A DNA stretch of 10,266 nt from Pseudomonadota bacterium (lineage in GTDB: Bacteria; Pseudomonadota; Gammaproteobacteria; Xanthomonadales; Rhodanobacteraceae). Shown here in pieces: positions 1 to 6,626 of the stretch (position 1 is its first letter; each line of letters opens with the position of its first letter). The stretch spans positions 1 to 10,266 of the forward strand of contig JANXVS010000489.1 of assembly GCA_025351555.1 (NCBI GenBank), written 5' to 3'. The position numbers and the translations under genes are program-made. The notes beneath the pieces were generated by a model. That model was given only the letters and a program-made list of their open reading frames with translations, ran no database searches and was not told where the DNA came from.

Positions 1-93
1 GCCGAGCACGCGCCCGGGTTCGAGTTTGAAGGAGATGTCATCGACGGCGGCCAGATTGCCGTAGCGTTTGGTCAGGTTCTGAGTTTGAATCAT
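1..93 (-). CDS. ABC transporter ATP-binding protein, N-terminal fragment
   Basis: The first 31 codons of a gene that runs off the left edge. The peptide begins MIQTQNLTKRYG and continues through AAVDDISF and EPGRVLG. This is the usual opening of an ABC ATPase: a first beta strand, an aromatic A-loop residue (Tyr11 in KRYG) that stacks on the adenine of ATP, and the strand leading to the Walker A loop, which would lie just beyond the window. The family powers import or export across the inner membrane; the substrate cannot be read from this fragment. The ATG at 93 is preceded by a modest ribosome site (GGTGA, about 7 bases upstream). The gene follows the outer-membrane protein gene on the same strand by 186 bases, with its own candidate promoter in the gap. 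Confidence 0.85.
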   Translation of the reverse strand, partial: MIQTQNLTKRYGNLAAVDDISFKLEPGRVLG

Positions 94-173
94 CGTGAGT
101 TCACCGAGTCTTTTGATTCTTGATTTCATCGCGCGCGGCGGCACTCCCGGGGCACACAAACACCCCAGCGCCA

Positions 174-201
174 ATTACAAGCGCGTCGAAAGATACCGCA
201 A
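174..201 (-). promoter_or_regulatory. Candidate sigma-70 promoter for the ABC transporter gene
   Basis: On the minus strand, TTGCGG (196-201) and TGTAAT (174-179) are separated by 16 bases. The -10 box matches TATAAT at five of six positions; the -35 box matches at three. Transcription would start near 167, giving a leader of about 70 bases before the ATG at 93. The rest of the 94-279 gap shows only weak inverted repeats and no clear terminator for the upstream gene. Read by eye only. Confidence 0.35.
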
Positions 202-279
202 AACGGAGCAAAAAGTTCCCGAGGCTGGTGGCCAAGTTGTTTGGCACATTGCACGAGAGTGCCTCATTGGCGCATTTGA

Positions 280-1242
280 CTATTTTCCAAACAATTTCTG
301 ATAGGCAAAGGTAAAATAGGTGCGCTCCCGCTCGTCGCCGCCTGCGTAAACGTCCCGTCCCAAGGCACCGGAAATCGACTGGGTGTCGGAAATCTTGTAC
401 CTGGCTCCGAAGTTCAGCAGCACATGCTTTTCGTCGGCCGCGTTGAGATTCGAGCCGGCAACTTCAGCCAACAATGCGACATGGTCCGTCAAGCGCCTGC
501 CGACACCGAAGCTTGCGAAATAGCGATGCTCTTCCCCCGTGGCCTCGAGCCCTGCATTCGCGCTAATCGAGGCATGTTCAAACTCCCGCGTAACGATCAC
601 CGGCAGGATCAGGCTCGTCTTGCCTTCGGAAACGCTCCTGTCGCCACCCGGAGACCTGAACTGCACTTGCGGATAGACCGCAAACGACAGTCCCGCATCC
701 TTGTCATCGTAAAAGCGGTACTTCACGCCAAAGATGGAATCGCCGACGCCGTCCGCATCGACAAAGCTTGTAGCGCCGCCCACACCGGTCTGCGCTTGGC
801 GCGCAAAAACGTACGGCACTTCGTACTTGAACTGCAAGGTGTCGCCGACGCCATAGTTGACGTCGACGAGCGGCAGCTCGACCTGCCGTTCTCCCCCGGC
901 CAGTTCGGCATGCATCGCCAGATTGATCTCCCAGTTGTTCGGACCGGGCGTCTCCGTATCGTCAGACACCATCGGCGGAGAACCGACGGTCATCTCCACA
1001 GGTTCGGTGTCTTTTCTTCTGCGAATTCTGCTTTGGAAAATCAACTTGACCGCACAAGCTACCGCGCTGGTTTTCTTGCCGACTCCCTGCTCCTGTTCCT
1101 GCTGCTTGCAGTCCTCCTTGGCTTGCGCGACGGAGTTGGCGGCATCCGCCGCATCGGGCGTATCGGGCGTATCGGCAGCTTCTGCCATGGCCAGCGGCGC
1201 GAGGATCAGTGCCAGGCTGAGCATCCATCTATGGGTGATCAT
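280..1242 (-). CDS. Putative outer-membrane beta-barrel protein (MetA-like transporter family)
   Basis: A 320-residue secreted protein. The start at 1242 is chosen because a strong ribosome site (GAAGGAG) lies just upstream and the product then opens with a signal peptide: charged MITHRW, a hydrophobic stretch, and a cleavage site at AMAEA/ADT near residue 22. Next come a Asp/Pro/Ala-rich segment (about 24-37) and a Lys/Gln-rich segment with two cysteines (45 and 63) that could form a disulfide. From about residue 95 to the end, alternating polar and hydrophobic stretches such as WEINLAMHAEL, LQFKYEVPYVF and GVKYRFYDD read as antiparallel strands of an outer-membrane barrel. The last strand (YFTFAYQKLF) has the aromatic ending of barrel proteins, followed by GK. 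The closest family I can suggest is the phenol-degradation MetA-like 'transporter' group (PF13557). Substrate unknown. It lies 81 bases after the SRPBCC gene but is separated from it by a terminator. Confidence 0.75.
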   Translation of the reverse strand: MITHRWMLSLALILAPLAMAEAADTPDTPDAADAANSVAQAKEDCKQQEQEQGVGKKTSAVACAVKLIFQSRIRRRKDTEPVEMTVGSPPMVSDDTETPGPNNWEINLAMHAELAGGERQVELPLVDVNYGVGDTLQFKYEVPYVFARQAQTGVGGATSFVDADGVGDSIFGVKYRFYDDKDAGLSFAVYPQVQFRSPGGDRSVSEGKTSLILPVIVTREFEHASISANAGLEATGEEHRYFASFGVGRRLTDHVALLAEVAGSNLNAADEKHVLLNFGARYKISDTQSISGALGRDVYAGGDERERTYFTFAYQKLFGK

Positions 1243-1274
1243 GGGTACTCCTTCACGGTTGATTGCCCGTTGAC

Positions 1275-1300
1275 AAAAAACGGGCGGCTCACGCCGCCCG
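1275..1300 (-). terminator. Intrinsic terminator after the SRPBCC gene
   Basis: On the minus strand a perfect 8-base-pair GC stem with a four-base loop (CGGGCGGC, GTGA, GCCGCCCG; 1281-1300) is followed directly by six T's (1275-1280). It lies 23 bases after the stop of the SRPBCC gene and 32 bases before the next start codon, so it should end the kinase/regulator/SRPBCC transcript. Confidence 0.88.
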
Positions 1301-1323
1301 TCGCTGCAAAAACCATGCAAAAA

Positions 1324-2376
1324 CTACTGCGACTGGATCGGCAGGAACACGCTGAAGGATTGCGCATCGTCGGCGGTGCCCGGCACGCTGGTCAGTTCGT
1401 CGTAGAAGCGACCATTGCCTTCCGAACTCTCATCGAACACGTAGCCATGCGTATAGGCATAGGCCTTGAGCACCAGGCGCATCAGCGGCAGTTGCGCGGG
1501 CGAACCGGTAAATGAGGCAACCAGCGCCTTGCCGCCGTAGCTTTGCCCGGCCTTGACCGGATCGCTCACCTGGGCGTCGGCACGATCCACCGGCAAGGCG
1601 ATATCGAAATCGTAATTCTCGTCGCCCCAGTTCGTGGTGATGGTGATGCGCGGGCCAGCCGCAGTGAGCTTGTCCTTCTTGATCGCTGCCTGCAGCAGCG
1701 CCATCGCCTTTTCGGTTGCGTCGCTGACATCGTCGAGCGTGCGCTTGGCCGTGGTGGAAGTGAACAGGATGGGCTTGGCGGTTTCGTCCTGCAACGCGAT
1801 CGTCTGGTCCTTGTAATCCACATTGGGGAAGGTGGCGATCATGCTCTGCAGGGCAGTCAGCTGATACATGATCTGGGTCGCCGGATCGCCTTCCAGATAC
1901 AGGCCGGAATAGCGTGCGACCAGGTCCCAGCCGTAGTCGACGTCGTAACCCATGGTGATCTTGGCGGTCTTGCCGTTGGCAGATGGATCGATATCGATGG
2001 TGAAATGCTTGTCCTCGCCGCGCCAGTTGTTCTGCAAAGTCCAGGTGACCTGCTTGTCTTGCTGCGGCGCCGGGTCGGCCGCCACGGTCAGGCTGCCGTT
2101 GCCGATACGCTGGTCGGCACTGGTCCAGCTGAGCTTGGAGCCGGCCCCCATGACCTGGCCCTCGAAATTCAACTGCACCTTTGGATCGTAGGCGCGCAAC
2201 GCGTTCCATGAGGGATACGTGCGAAAGCCATTGATGACGTCGTACACCTGCCGCACCGGCGAACTGACCTCGACCGAGCGTTCAATATGACGATGGCTGG
2301 GCAAGGCGATGGCGAGCAACACCGCCATTACGAAGACAATGGCGAAGGCGACGAGTATTTCGAGCAAACGGGTCAT
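1324..2376 (-). CDS. Membrane-anchored SRPBCC protein with GyrI-like C-terminal domain
   Basis: A 350-residue protein. The ATG at 2376 is chosen over one ten codons upstream because GGAG sits 9 bases before it and the product then starts with an N-terminal membrane helix (about residues 4-25, ILVAFAIVFVMAVLLAIAL). The anchor is followed by an SRPBCC/polyketide-cyclase-like domain (about 30-170): HIERSVEVSSPVRQVYDVIN is the typical first strand and helix, with NGFRTYPSWN next. From about 190 to the end the sequence resembles the GyrI-like effector-binding fold, with AKRTLDDVSDATEKAMALL, GPRITITTNWGDENYDFDIA and LPVDR. Both folds are cavity-forming ligand binders. No catalytic residues are evident, so a sensing or binding role at the inner membrane is plausible but inferred. 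It lies 77 bases after the response regulator on the same strand, with no terminator between, and is probably its cotranscribed partner or output. Confidence 0.78.
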   Translation of the reverse strand: MTRLLEILVAFAIVFVMAVLLAIALPSHRHIERSVEVSSPVRQVYDVINGFRTYPSWNALRAYDPKVQLNFEGQVMGAGSKLSWTSADQRIGNGSLTVAADPAPQQDKQVTWTLQNNWRGEDKHFTIDIDPSANGKTAKITMGYDVDYGWDLVARYSGLYLEGDPATQIMYQLTALQSMIATFPNVDYKDQTIALQDETAKPILFTSTTAKRTLDDVSDATEKAMALLQAAIKKDKLTAAGPRITITTNWGDENYDFDIALPVDRADAQVSDPVKAGQSYGGKALVASFTGSPAQLPLMRLVLKAYAYTHGYVFDESSEGNGRFYDELTSVPGTADDAQSFSVFLPIQSQ

Positions 2377-2453
2377 GCAACGGATCTCCACAATATCCGG
2401 TCGCAAATGGTACTTGCTCTTACGTGCGCTGGCTATGGCCTGGGCTGGTCGAT

Positions 2454-3137
2454 CTATACAATTCCCAGCTCAAACGCCTTCAGCACCGCCCGGGTACGGT
2501 CGCGCACACCCAACTTCGACAGGATATTGGACACATGGTTTTTCACCGTACCTTCGGCCACGCCAAGCGAATTGGCGATTTCCTTGTTGCTGTAGCCACT
2601 GGCCATCAGGCGCAGGATTTCGGTTTCGCGTTCGGTGAGCGGATCAGGCCGATCCAGGCTGGTGAAGTCGTTGTGCATGCGCTCTAGCCCCGCCAGCAGG
2701 CGTTGGGTGACGACCGGCGCTACCAGCGAGCCGCCGTCGGCGACGGTTTTCACCGCGTTGACGAGCTGGTCTAGGGAGACATCCTTGAGCAGATAGCCGC
2801 GTGCGCCAGCCTTGAGCCCGGCCAGCACCAGCTGATCATCGTCGAACGTGGTCAGGATGATCGTGGGTGGCAATGCATTCTTGGCCGCCAGCGCATTGAG
2901 CACGTCGAGCCCGGACATGCCTGGCATGCGCATATCGAGCAGCACGACATCGGGATTGGCCTTGGGAATAATGTCGACGGCCTGAATACCGTCCACCGCT
3001 TCGGCCACCACACGGATTTCATCCGACAGTTCGAGCAAGGAGCGGATGCCCTGGCGCACCAGGGTTTGATCGTCGACCAGACAAACCGAGATCATTCCTG
3101 CCGCTCGTGTAGATATTTCGGGTTGCGCAGTCATCAT
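2454..3137 (-). CDS. Two-component response regulator, NarL/LuxR family
   Basis: A 227-residue transcription regulator partnered with the kinase just upstream. The receiver domain spans about residues 15-130: acidic pair Asp22-Asp23 (CLVDDQTL), phosphoacceptor Asp68 (VVLLDMRMPG), switch Thr96 (IILTTFDD) and Lys118 (GYLLKD). The C-terminal LuxR-type helix-turn-helix (about 163-225) has the expected LTERETEILRLMASGYSNKE, IANSLGVAEGTVKNHVSNIL and KLGVRDR blocks. All residues needed for phosphorylation and DNA binding are present. The start at 3137 is preferred: its ATG overlaps the kinase stop in ATGA, with GGAGG 7 bases upstream inside the kinase gene. An internal ATG at 3095, just before ISVCLVDD, is possible but has a poorly placed ribosome site. 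Targets are unknown; it may regulate its own operon or the neighbouring genes. Confidence 0.95.
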   Translation of the reverse strand: MMTAQPEISTRAAGMISVCLVDDQTLVRQGIRSLLELSDEIRVVAEAVDGIQAVDIIPKANPDVVLLDMRMPGMSGLDVLNALAAKNALPPTIILTTFDDDQLVLAGLKAGARGYLLKDVSLDQLVNAVKTVADGGSLVAPVVTQRLLAGLERMHNDFTSLDRPDPLTERETEILRLMASGYSNKEIANSLGVAEGTVKNHVSNILSKLGVRDRTRAVLKAFELGIV

Positions 3138-4294
3138 CGTGAAGCCTCCAGCGGCAGCCATGCGTCGAGCGCGAAACCTTGATCGCGCGCGGTGGTGATG
3201 TTCAAGCGCCCGCCAATCTGCGCCAGACGCTCGCGCATGCCGGTCAGGCCGTTGCCCTGGCGCAAATCACCGACGCCACGGCCATCGTCGTGGGCGTGGA
3301 TCGCCAGTTCGTTCGCTTCGGTGCGCTCGCAGCTCAGCCACAGGTTGCGCGCGGCGGCGTGGCGCACGGTATTGGTGATGATTTCCTGGGCGCAACGCAG
3401 CAACACCTGCGCGCGACGCGGATCATCGACCGAAAAGCGTGGTGGCAGATCAAGATGGATGGTCAGCCCCGGTACGCCTTCGACCAGGGTGCGCAGCGCT
3501 TCGGTCAAATCGATCGCATCGTCATCGCGCAATTGGCTTACCACTTCGCGCACGTCGGACAGCAGCAGCTTGGCGACCGATTGCGCCTGGCGCACGTGCT
3601 TCTGCGCGCCACCGCTGACCAAGTGGCTGGCGACTTCCAGATTCAGGCTCAATGCGGTCAGATGATGACCGACCAGATCGTGCAGCTCGCGCGAGATGCG
3701 CATGCGCTCGGCGATGCGGCTGGATTCGGTAAGCAAGGTGCGGGTGGCGCGCAGTTCCGAATTCAGCCGCCGCTGTTCTTCGCGCGAATCGGTCTGCTGC
3801 CGCGCGACCAGCGAGGTGATGTATGTAAACGCGGAAAAGCCCATGTACAACGACGACTGGAAAAAAGCACCGAACCAGCCGTAGCCGAGCACGATGGCGG
3901 TGACTGGTGCAAGCGAGAAGCTTTGCACCACGACCCAGACCAGTCCGGGCCAGAACGGCATCAGCCACGGCGTTACGCCGGCAATCACCAGCATCAAAAT
4001 GCCCGACAGCCCGCTATGGCTGAAATAGCCGATGCCGATCGCGGTGGCATTCATGACCAGAAGCAGCGGAATCCTCAATTGCCACGGTTTGCGCGCACCC
4101 AGATCGCGAGTAACGATCCAGTAGGCAAACCCGAAAATCAGGTAGGACGAGAGCCACCAGGCCCGTTCCGACGGATCACCCGCATCCTCGGGCGCATGCA
4201 TGCTCTCCCAAAGCAGCGGAATGCCGACGCAAACATAGGTGAACAACCCCGCGTAGCGCAGCATCTGGATATGATTGAACGAGGACAAGCGCAT
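3134..4294 (-). CDS. Sensor histidine kinase, DesK/LiaS type (HisKA_3)
   Basis: A 386-residue inner-membrane sensor kinase. The N-terminal half (about residues 14-163) carries roughly five or six hydrophobic segments with little periplasmic sequence, so it probably senses a signal in or near the membrane, as DesK-type kinases do. A charged helix (about 164-200) links to the dimerisation domain with the phosphorylated histidine, His205, in RISRELHDLVGHHLTAL. The catalytic ATPase domain follows: N box QEIITNTVRHAA (303-314, Asn308), DDGRG (336-340) and GNGLTGMRERL (347-357). The kinase is intact. Its stop overlaps the regulator start by four bases, indicating translational coupling. The start at 4294 lacks a ribosome site; a good -10 box at 4304-4309 would begin the mRNA only about 3-5 bases upstream, suggesting leaderless translation. 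An ATG at 4264 is possible but has no ribosome site either. Confidence 0.93.
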   Translation of the reverse strand: MRLSSFNHIQMLRYAGLFTYVCVGIPLLWESMHAPEDAGDPSERAWWLSSYLIFGFAYWIVTRDLGARKPWQLRIPLLLVMNATAIGIGYFSHSGLSGILMLVIAGVTPWLMPFWPGLVWVVVQSFSLAPVTAIVLGYGWFGAFFQSSLYMGFSAFTYITSLVARQQTDSREEQRRLNSELRATRTLLTESSRIAERMRISRELHDLVGHHLTALSLNLEVASHLVSGGAQKHVRQAQSVAKLLLSDVREVVSQLRDDDAIDLTEALRTLVEGVPGLTIHLDLPPRFSVDDPRRAQVLLRCAQEIITNTVRHAAARNLWLSCERTEANELAIHAHDDGRGVGDLRQGNGLTGMRERLAQIGGRLNITTARDQGFALDAWLPLEASR

Positions 4295-4303
4295 TATCTG
4301 CGC

Positions 4304-4331
4304 ATCATAGACTGCGGCGCGCAGGCTGCAA
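4304..4331 (-). promoter_or_regulatory. Candidate promoter of the kinase/regulator operon
   Basis: On the minus strand TTGCAG (4326-4331) and TATGAT (4304-4309) are 16 bases apart. The -10 box matches the consensus at five of six positions. The predicted transcription start (about 4297-4299) nearly touches the kinase ATG at 4294, which fits the absence of a ribosome site there. Confidence 0.4.
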
Positions 4332-4356
4332 CCTGTCGGGAGTCATCCTTTCGTCA

Positions 4357-4366
4357 CTACGCGTAG
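4357..4366. promoter_or_regulatory. Perfect 10-base palindrome in the divergent kinase/GNAT control region
   Basis: CTACGCGTAG is a perfect inverted repeat about 30 bases upstream of the kinase operon's candidate -35 box and about 55 bases before the GNAT -10 box. Its placement between two divergent promoters would suit a dimeric regulator such as the response regulator encoded next door. Ten-base palindromes also occur by chance, so this is only a candidate operator. Confidence 0.25.
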
Positions 4367-4420
4367 ACATTGCGTTAACGAAAAAGCCAGATTGCCGACA
4401 TGGCCGGCGCCGCCCGCGCA

Positions 4421-4429
4421 TGCGATAAT
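4421..4429 (+). promoter_or_regulatory. Extended -10 promoter of the GNAT gene
   Basis: TGCGATAAT combines an extended -10 TG with GATAAT (five of six matches). No good -35 box is seen 16-18 bases upstream, which extended -10 promoters tolerate. Transcription would start near 4436, leaving a leader of about 50 bases before the ATG at 4485. Confidence 0.45.
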
Positions 4430-4484
4430 TCCGCCCCGAAATCGCGCGGACATGCCTGTTTGCGCTGAGTGGAGTGAAACACGA

Positions 4485-5099
4485 ATGACCATAACGATCC
4501 GCGACATGCACGAGCGCGAACTGGATTCGGTGCTCGCGCTGAACAATGCCGCGGGCTCCACGATTCTGCCACTGGACATGGCGCGCATGCGTGCGCTGGC
4601 GGAACAATCCGCATACTTCCGCGTCGCCGAAGCCGACGGTCATCTGGCCGGCTTCCTGATTGCGCTGCGCGAGAACGCGAACTACGACAGTCTGAATTTT
4701 CTCTGGTTCCGCGAGCGCTATCCGGAATTTCTCTATATCGACCGCATCGTCATCGCCCGCCCGTATCGCGGCCTGGGTCTGGGCCGCGTGTTCTACGCCG
4801 ATGTGACGAGCTTTGCCGAGGTGCGCGTCCCGGCGTTGACCTGCGAGGTTTTCCTGGAACCACGCGACGATGTTTCCGTACTGTTCCATGGCACCTACGG
4901 TTTTCATGAAGTCGGCCAGCAGATGATGCCGATGGTGAACCGGCGTGTCGCCCTGCTGGCCAAGCAGTTGTGCAGCTACGCCTATGTGCGCGACACCTAT
5001 CTGCACGGCCCGACCGCGTCTTTGCCGAGCCAACCGTGGCTGGCCGAACGCGCGCATGCGCCGAGTCCAATGGCGGCGCGCGCTGCCGGCGGCAACTAG
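4485..5099 (+). CDS. GNAT family N-acetyltransferase
   Basis: A 204-residue cytoplasmic acetyl-CoA-dependent acyltransferase. The ATG at 4485 is chosen because the first GNAT strand begins there (TITIRDMHERELDSVLALNN) and GGAG lies 10 bases upstream; an in-frame ATG at 4452 would add an unlikely tail. The acetyl-CoA binding motif A is clear: YIDRIVIARPYRGLGLGR (about residues 84-101), with the R-G-L-G-L-G pyrophosphate loop at 95-100. A later segment (TCEVFLEPRDDVSVLFHGTY then GF) matches the usual motif B region, where an aromatic residue contacts the cofactor. The last 30 or so residues are Pro/Ala-rich and probably disordered. The acceptor substrate cannot be predicted. The gene ends in an amber stop directly followed in frame by the HEACH-motif ORF, so the two are likely cotranscribed. 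Confidence 0.9.
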   Translation: MTITIRDMHERELDSVLALNNAAGSTILPLDMARMRALAEQSAYFRVAEADGHLAGFLIALRENANYDSLNFLWFRERYPEFLYIDRIVIARPYRGLGLGRVFYADVTSFAEVRVPALTCEVFLEPRDDVSVLFHGTYGFHEVGQQMMPMVNRRVALLAKQLCSYAYVRDTYLHGPTASLPSQPWLAERAHAPSPMAARAAGGN

Positions 5100-5114
5100 C
5101 ACTTCGCCAAACAC

Positions 5115-5582
5115 TTGCTGACGCTCGCCGAAATTGCCATCGACGACGCGGTCGCGCTGCTCGCCCGCTACGATCTGATCCTGGTGCGCGTCGCCGATGA
5201 CGCGCCGATTCCTGGCAGCTACTGGGGCGAACCCGAAGCCGGCGTGATCGGCGAAAAAGTGTATGTGCGCGGCGATACGCCAGTGCATTCGCTGCTGCAC
5301 GAAGCCTGTCACCTGATCGTCGCAGCGCCGGAGCGGCGCAGCCAAATCCACACTGATGCCTCTGAATCACAGGCCGAGGAAGATGCGGCGTGCTATTTGC
5401 AAATCCTGCTCGCCGATGCCCTGCCCGGCGTCGGCCGCACGCGTCTGATGGCTGATATGGATGCTTGGGGTTACAGCTTTCGGCTGGGCTCGGCGCGCGC
5501 GTGGTTTGAGCAGGATGCCGAGGATGCATGCGCATGGTTGACGTCACGCCATCTGGCCGATGTGCACGCTGCGGCGGGGTGA
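5115..5582 (+). CDS. Uncharacterised protein with HExxH metallopeptidase-like motif
   Basis: About 155 residues if translation begins at TTG 5115. The core contains VHSLLHEACHLIVAAP with HEACH (about residues 62-66), the zinc-binding HExxH signature, followed about 22 residues later by an acidic stretch, AEEDAACYLQILLAD, that could give the third metal ligand (Glu88, Glu89 or Asp90). This arrangement resembles small zincin-like proteins, but I do not recognise a named family and infer possible peptidase activity only from the motif. Before it is a conserved-looking IPGSYWGEPEAGVIG segment. There is no signal peptide. The start is uncertain: no ATG exists between the GNAT stop (5097-5099) and the conserved region, no ribosome site precedes the TTG, and the frame is the same as the GNAT gene. 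It may rely on coupling, amber readthrough, or a non-ATG start. The gene converges on lysR with 16 bases between stops and no terminator. Confidence 0.72.
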   Translation: MLTLAEIAIDDAVALLARYDLILVRVADDAPIPGSYWGEPEAGVIGEKVYVRGDTPVHSLLHEACHLIVAAPERRSQIHTDASESQAEEDAACYLQILLADALPGVGRTRLMADMDAWGYSFRLGSARAWFEQDAEDACAWLTSRHLADVHAAAG

Positions 5583-5598
5583 TCGCTCACCATTGACC

Positions 5599-6501
5599 CT
5601 ATTCCGTCAGCTGCTCAAATTCAATCGCCAGAAAATCAATCAGCTTGCGCACCGCCGGCAGCAGCCCGCGTCGCGAAGGGAATACGGCGTGAACGATGCC
5701 GGGCCGCGGCACCCAGTCGGGCAGTACACGCACTAGGGCCCCCGAGCGGAATTCTTCGCGTATCGTCATCGTGGGCAGCTGCACCACGCCTACGCCGGTG
5801 AGCGCTGCCAGACGCAGGGTCATCATGTCATCGGTGACCAGGCGTGGCGTGTGCGGCACCACGACAGCGGCGCCGTCTTGGCCATCCAGCTGCCAGGCGT
5901 GTTCATGCTGCGGGCGCCCGAGATCGAGGCTGGGCAGACCGTGAAGATCGGCGGGTGCGCGCAACGGCGCGTGCTGTTTGAGCAAGGCGGGACTGGCGAC
6001 CAGGCATTGCGTGCTCTCGCCGAGTACCTTCATCACCAGATCGCTGTCTTGCAGCGGCGGAAAGCGCACGCGCAGGGCCAGATCGAAACCTTCCTGGATT
6101 ACGTCAACGCGACGATTTGTGGCTTCCAGGTGCACCTGCACGCGCGGATGCTGGGCCATGAACTGCGTCAGCATCGCGCCCACGCGAAAATGCAGCAAGG
6201 TCACCGGGCAGGCGACGCGCACCAAGCCCTGCGGTTCGGCGCGGTTGCGATCGATCACTTCCTGCGCCGCTTCGGCCTCCACCAGCATGGCTTTGCAGTG
6301 CCGGTAATAGTTCTGGCCGATGTCGGTGACGGAAAATTTGCGTGTGGAGCGCTGCACCAGGCGTACGCCCAGTCGTTCTTCGAGAACGGCAATGCGCCGG
6401 CTTAATTTCGATTTCGGCACACCGAGTGCGCGCCCGGCAGAGGCGAAACCTTGATGCTCGACGACTTGGACGAAGTAGTACAGGTCATTGAGATCCTGCA
6501 T
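5599..6501 (-). CDS. LysR family transcriptional regulator
   Basis: A 300-residue DNA-binding regulator of normal LysR length. The ATG at 6501 is chosen over 6585 because it begins the canonical fold (MQDLNDLYYFVQVVEHQGF) and AGGTGG lies 4 bases upstream. The winged helix-turn-helix covers about residues 1-60 with recognition region SAGRALGVPKSKLSRRIAVL; FSVTDIGQNYY starts the linker helix. The effector-binding domain (about 90-290) includes GLVRVACPVTLLHF, the DLALRVRFPP strand and GVGVVQLPTM. This layout matches the CrgA/AaeR-like LysR subgroup. The inducer is unknown. The gene is divergent from pirin with 125 bases between starts, the usual arrangement for a LysR protein controlling its neighbour, so it probably regulates pirin and itself. 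Confidence 0.95.
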   Translation of the reverse strand: MQDLNDLYYFVQVVEHQGFASAGRALGVPKSKLSRRIAVLEERLGVRLVQRSTRKFSVTDIGQNYYRHCKAMLVEAEAAQEVIDRNRAEPQGLVRVACPVTLLHFRVGAMLTQFMAQHPRVQVHLEATNRRVDVIQEGFDLALRVRFPPLQDSDLVMKVLGESTQCLVASPALLKQHAPLRAPADLHGLPSLDLGRPQHEHAWQLDGQDGAAVVVPHTPRLVTDDMMTLRLAALTGVGVVQLPTMTIREEFRSGALVRVLPDWVPRPGIVHAVFPSRRGLLPAVRKLIDFLAIEFEQLTE

Positions 6502-6594
6502 GTGGCCACCTGGCGTTCTGGAAATAGGACACTGAGGATAACTCCTGCCCGCTACCGGATGCAGTACCACGGGACTATCTTGCATGCATTGCGA

Positions 6595-6609
6595 CGGCCG
6601 CTGCGGCCG
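6595..6609. promoter_or_regulatory. 15-base inverted repeat in the lysR-pirin intergenic region
   Basis: CGGCCGC-T-GCGGCCG is a perfect inverted repeat whose centre lies 25 bases before the pirin ATG, with the pirin ribosome site AAGGA (6615-6619) just after it. An 8-base palindrome, TGCATGCA (6581-6588), sits next to it. As RNA it could fold close to the ribosome site; as DNA it could be an operator. No convincing -35/-10 pair or clean LysR T-N11-A dyad was found elsewhere in 6502-6626. Confidence 0.3.
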
Positions 6610-6626
6610 CGATCAAGGAAACCACC

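Noticed and set aside
128..260. Weak inverted repeats as a terminator after the barrel-protein gene
   Set aside because: Stems are only four or five pairs (for example GGGG/CCCC at 150-167 and GGCAC/GTGCC near 243-263) and none is followed by a T run on the minus strand.
424..1515. Long plus-strand open frame (363 codons)
   Set aside because: It is antisense to the barrel-protein and SRPBCC genes, crosses their intergenic terminator, and its peptide is rich in Arg, His and Gly with no domain; both minus-strand genes have ribosome sites and a signal peptide or membrane anchor.
3179..4366. Long plus-strand open frame (395 codons) opposite the kinase
   Set aside because: Complementary to a kinase with all catalytic motifs; the peptide is low-complexity and Gln/Arg/His-rich, typical of antisense frames in GC-rich DNA.
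4305..5351. Minus-strand open frame (348 codons) opposite the GNAT and HEACH genes
   Set aside because: Antisense of two motif-bearing proteins; no ribosome site and no recognisable domain.
5583..5598. Terminator between the convergent HEACH and lysR genes
   Set aside because: Only 16 bases separate the stops and no hairpin is present.
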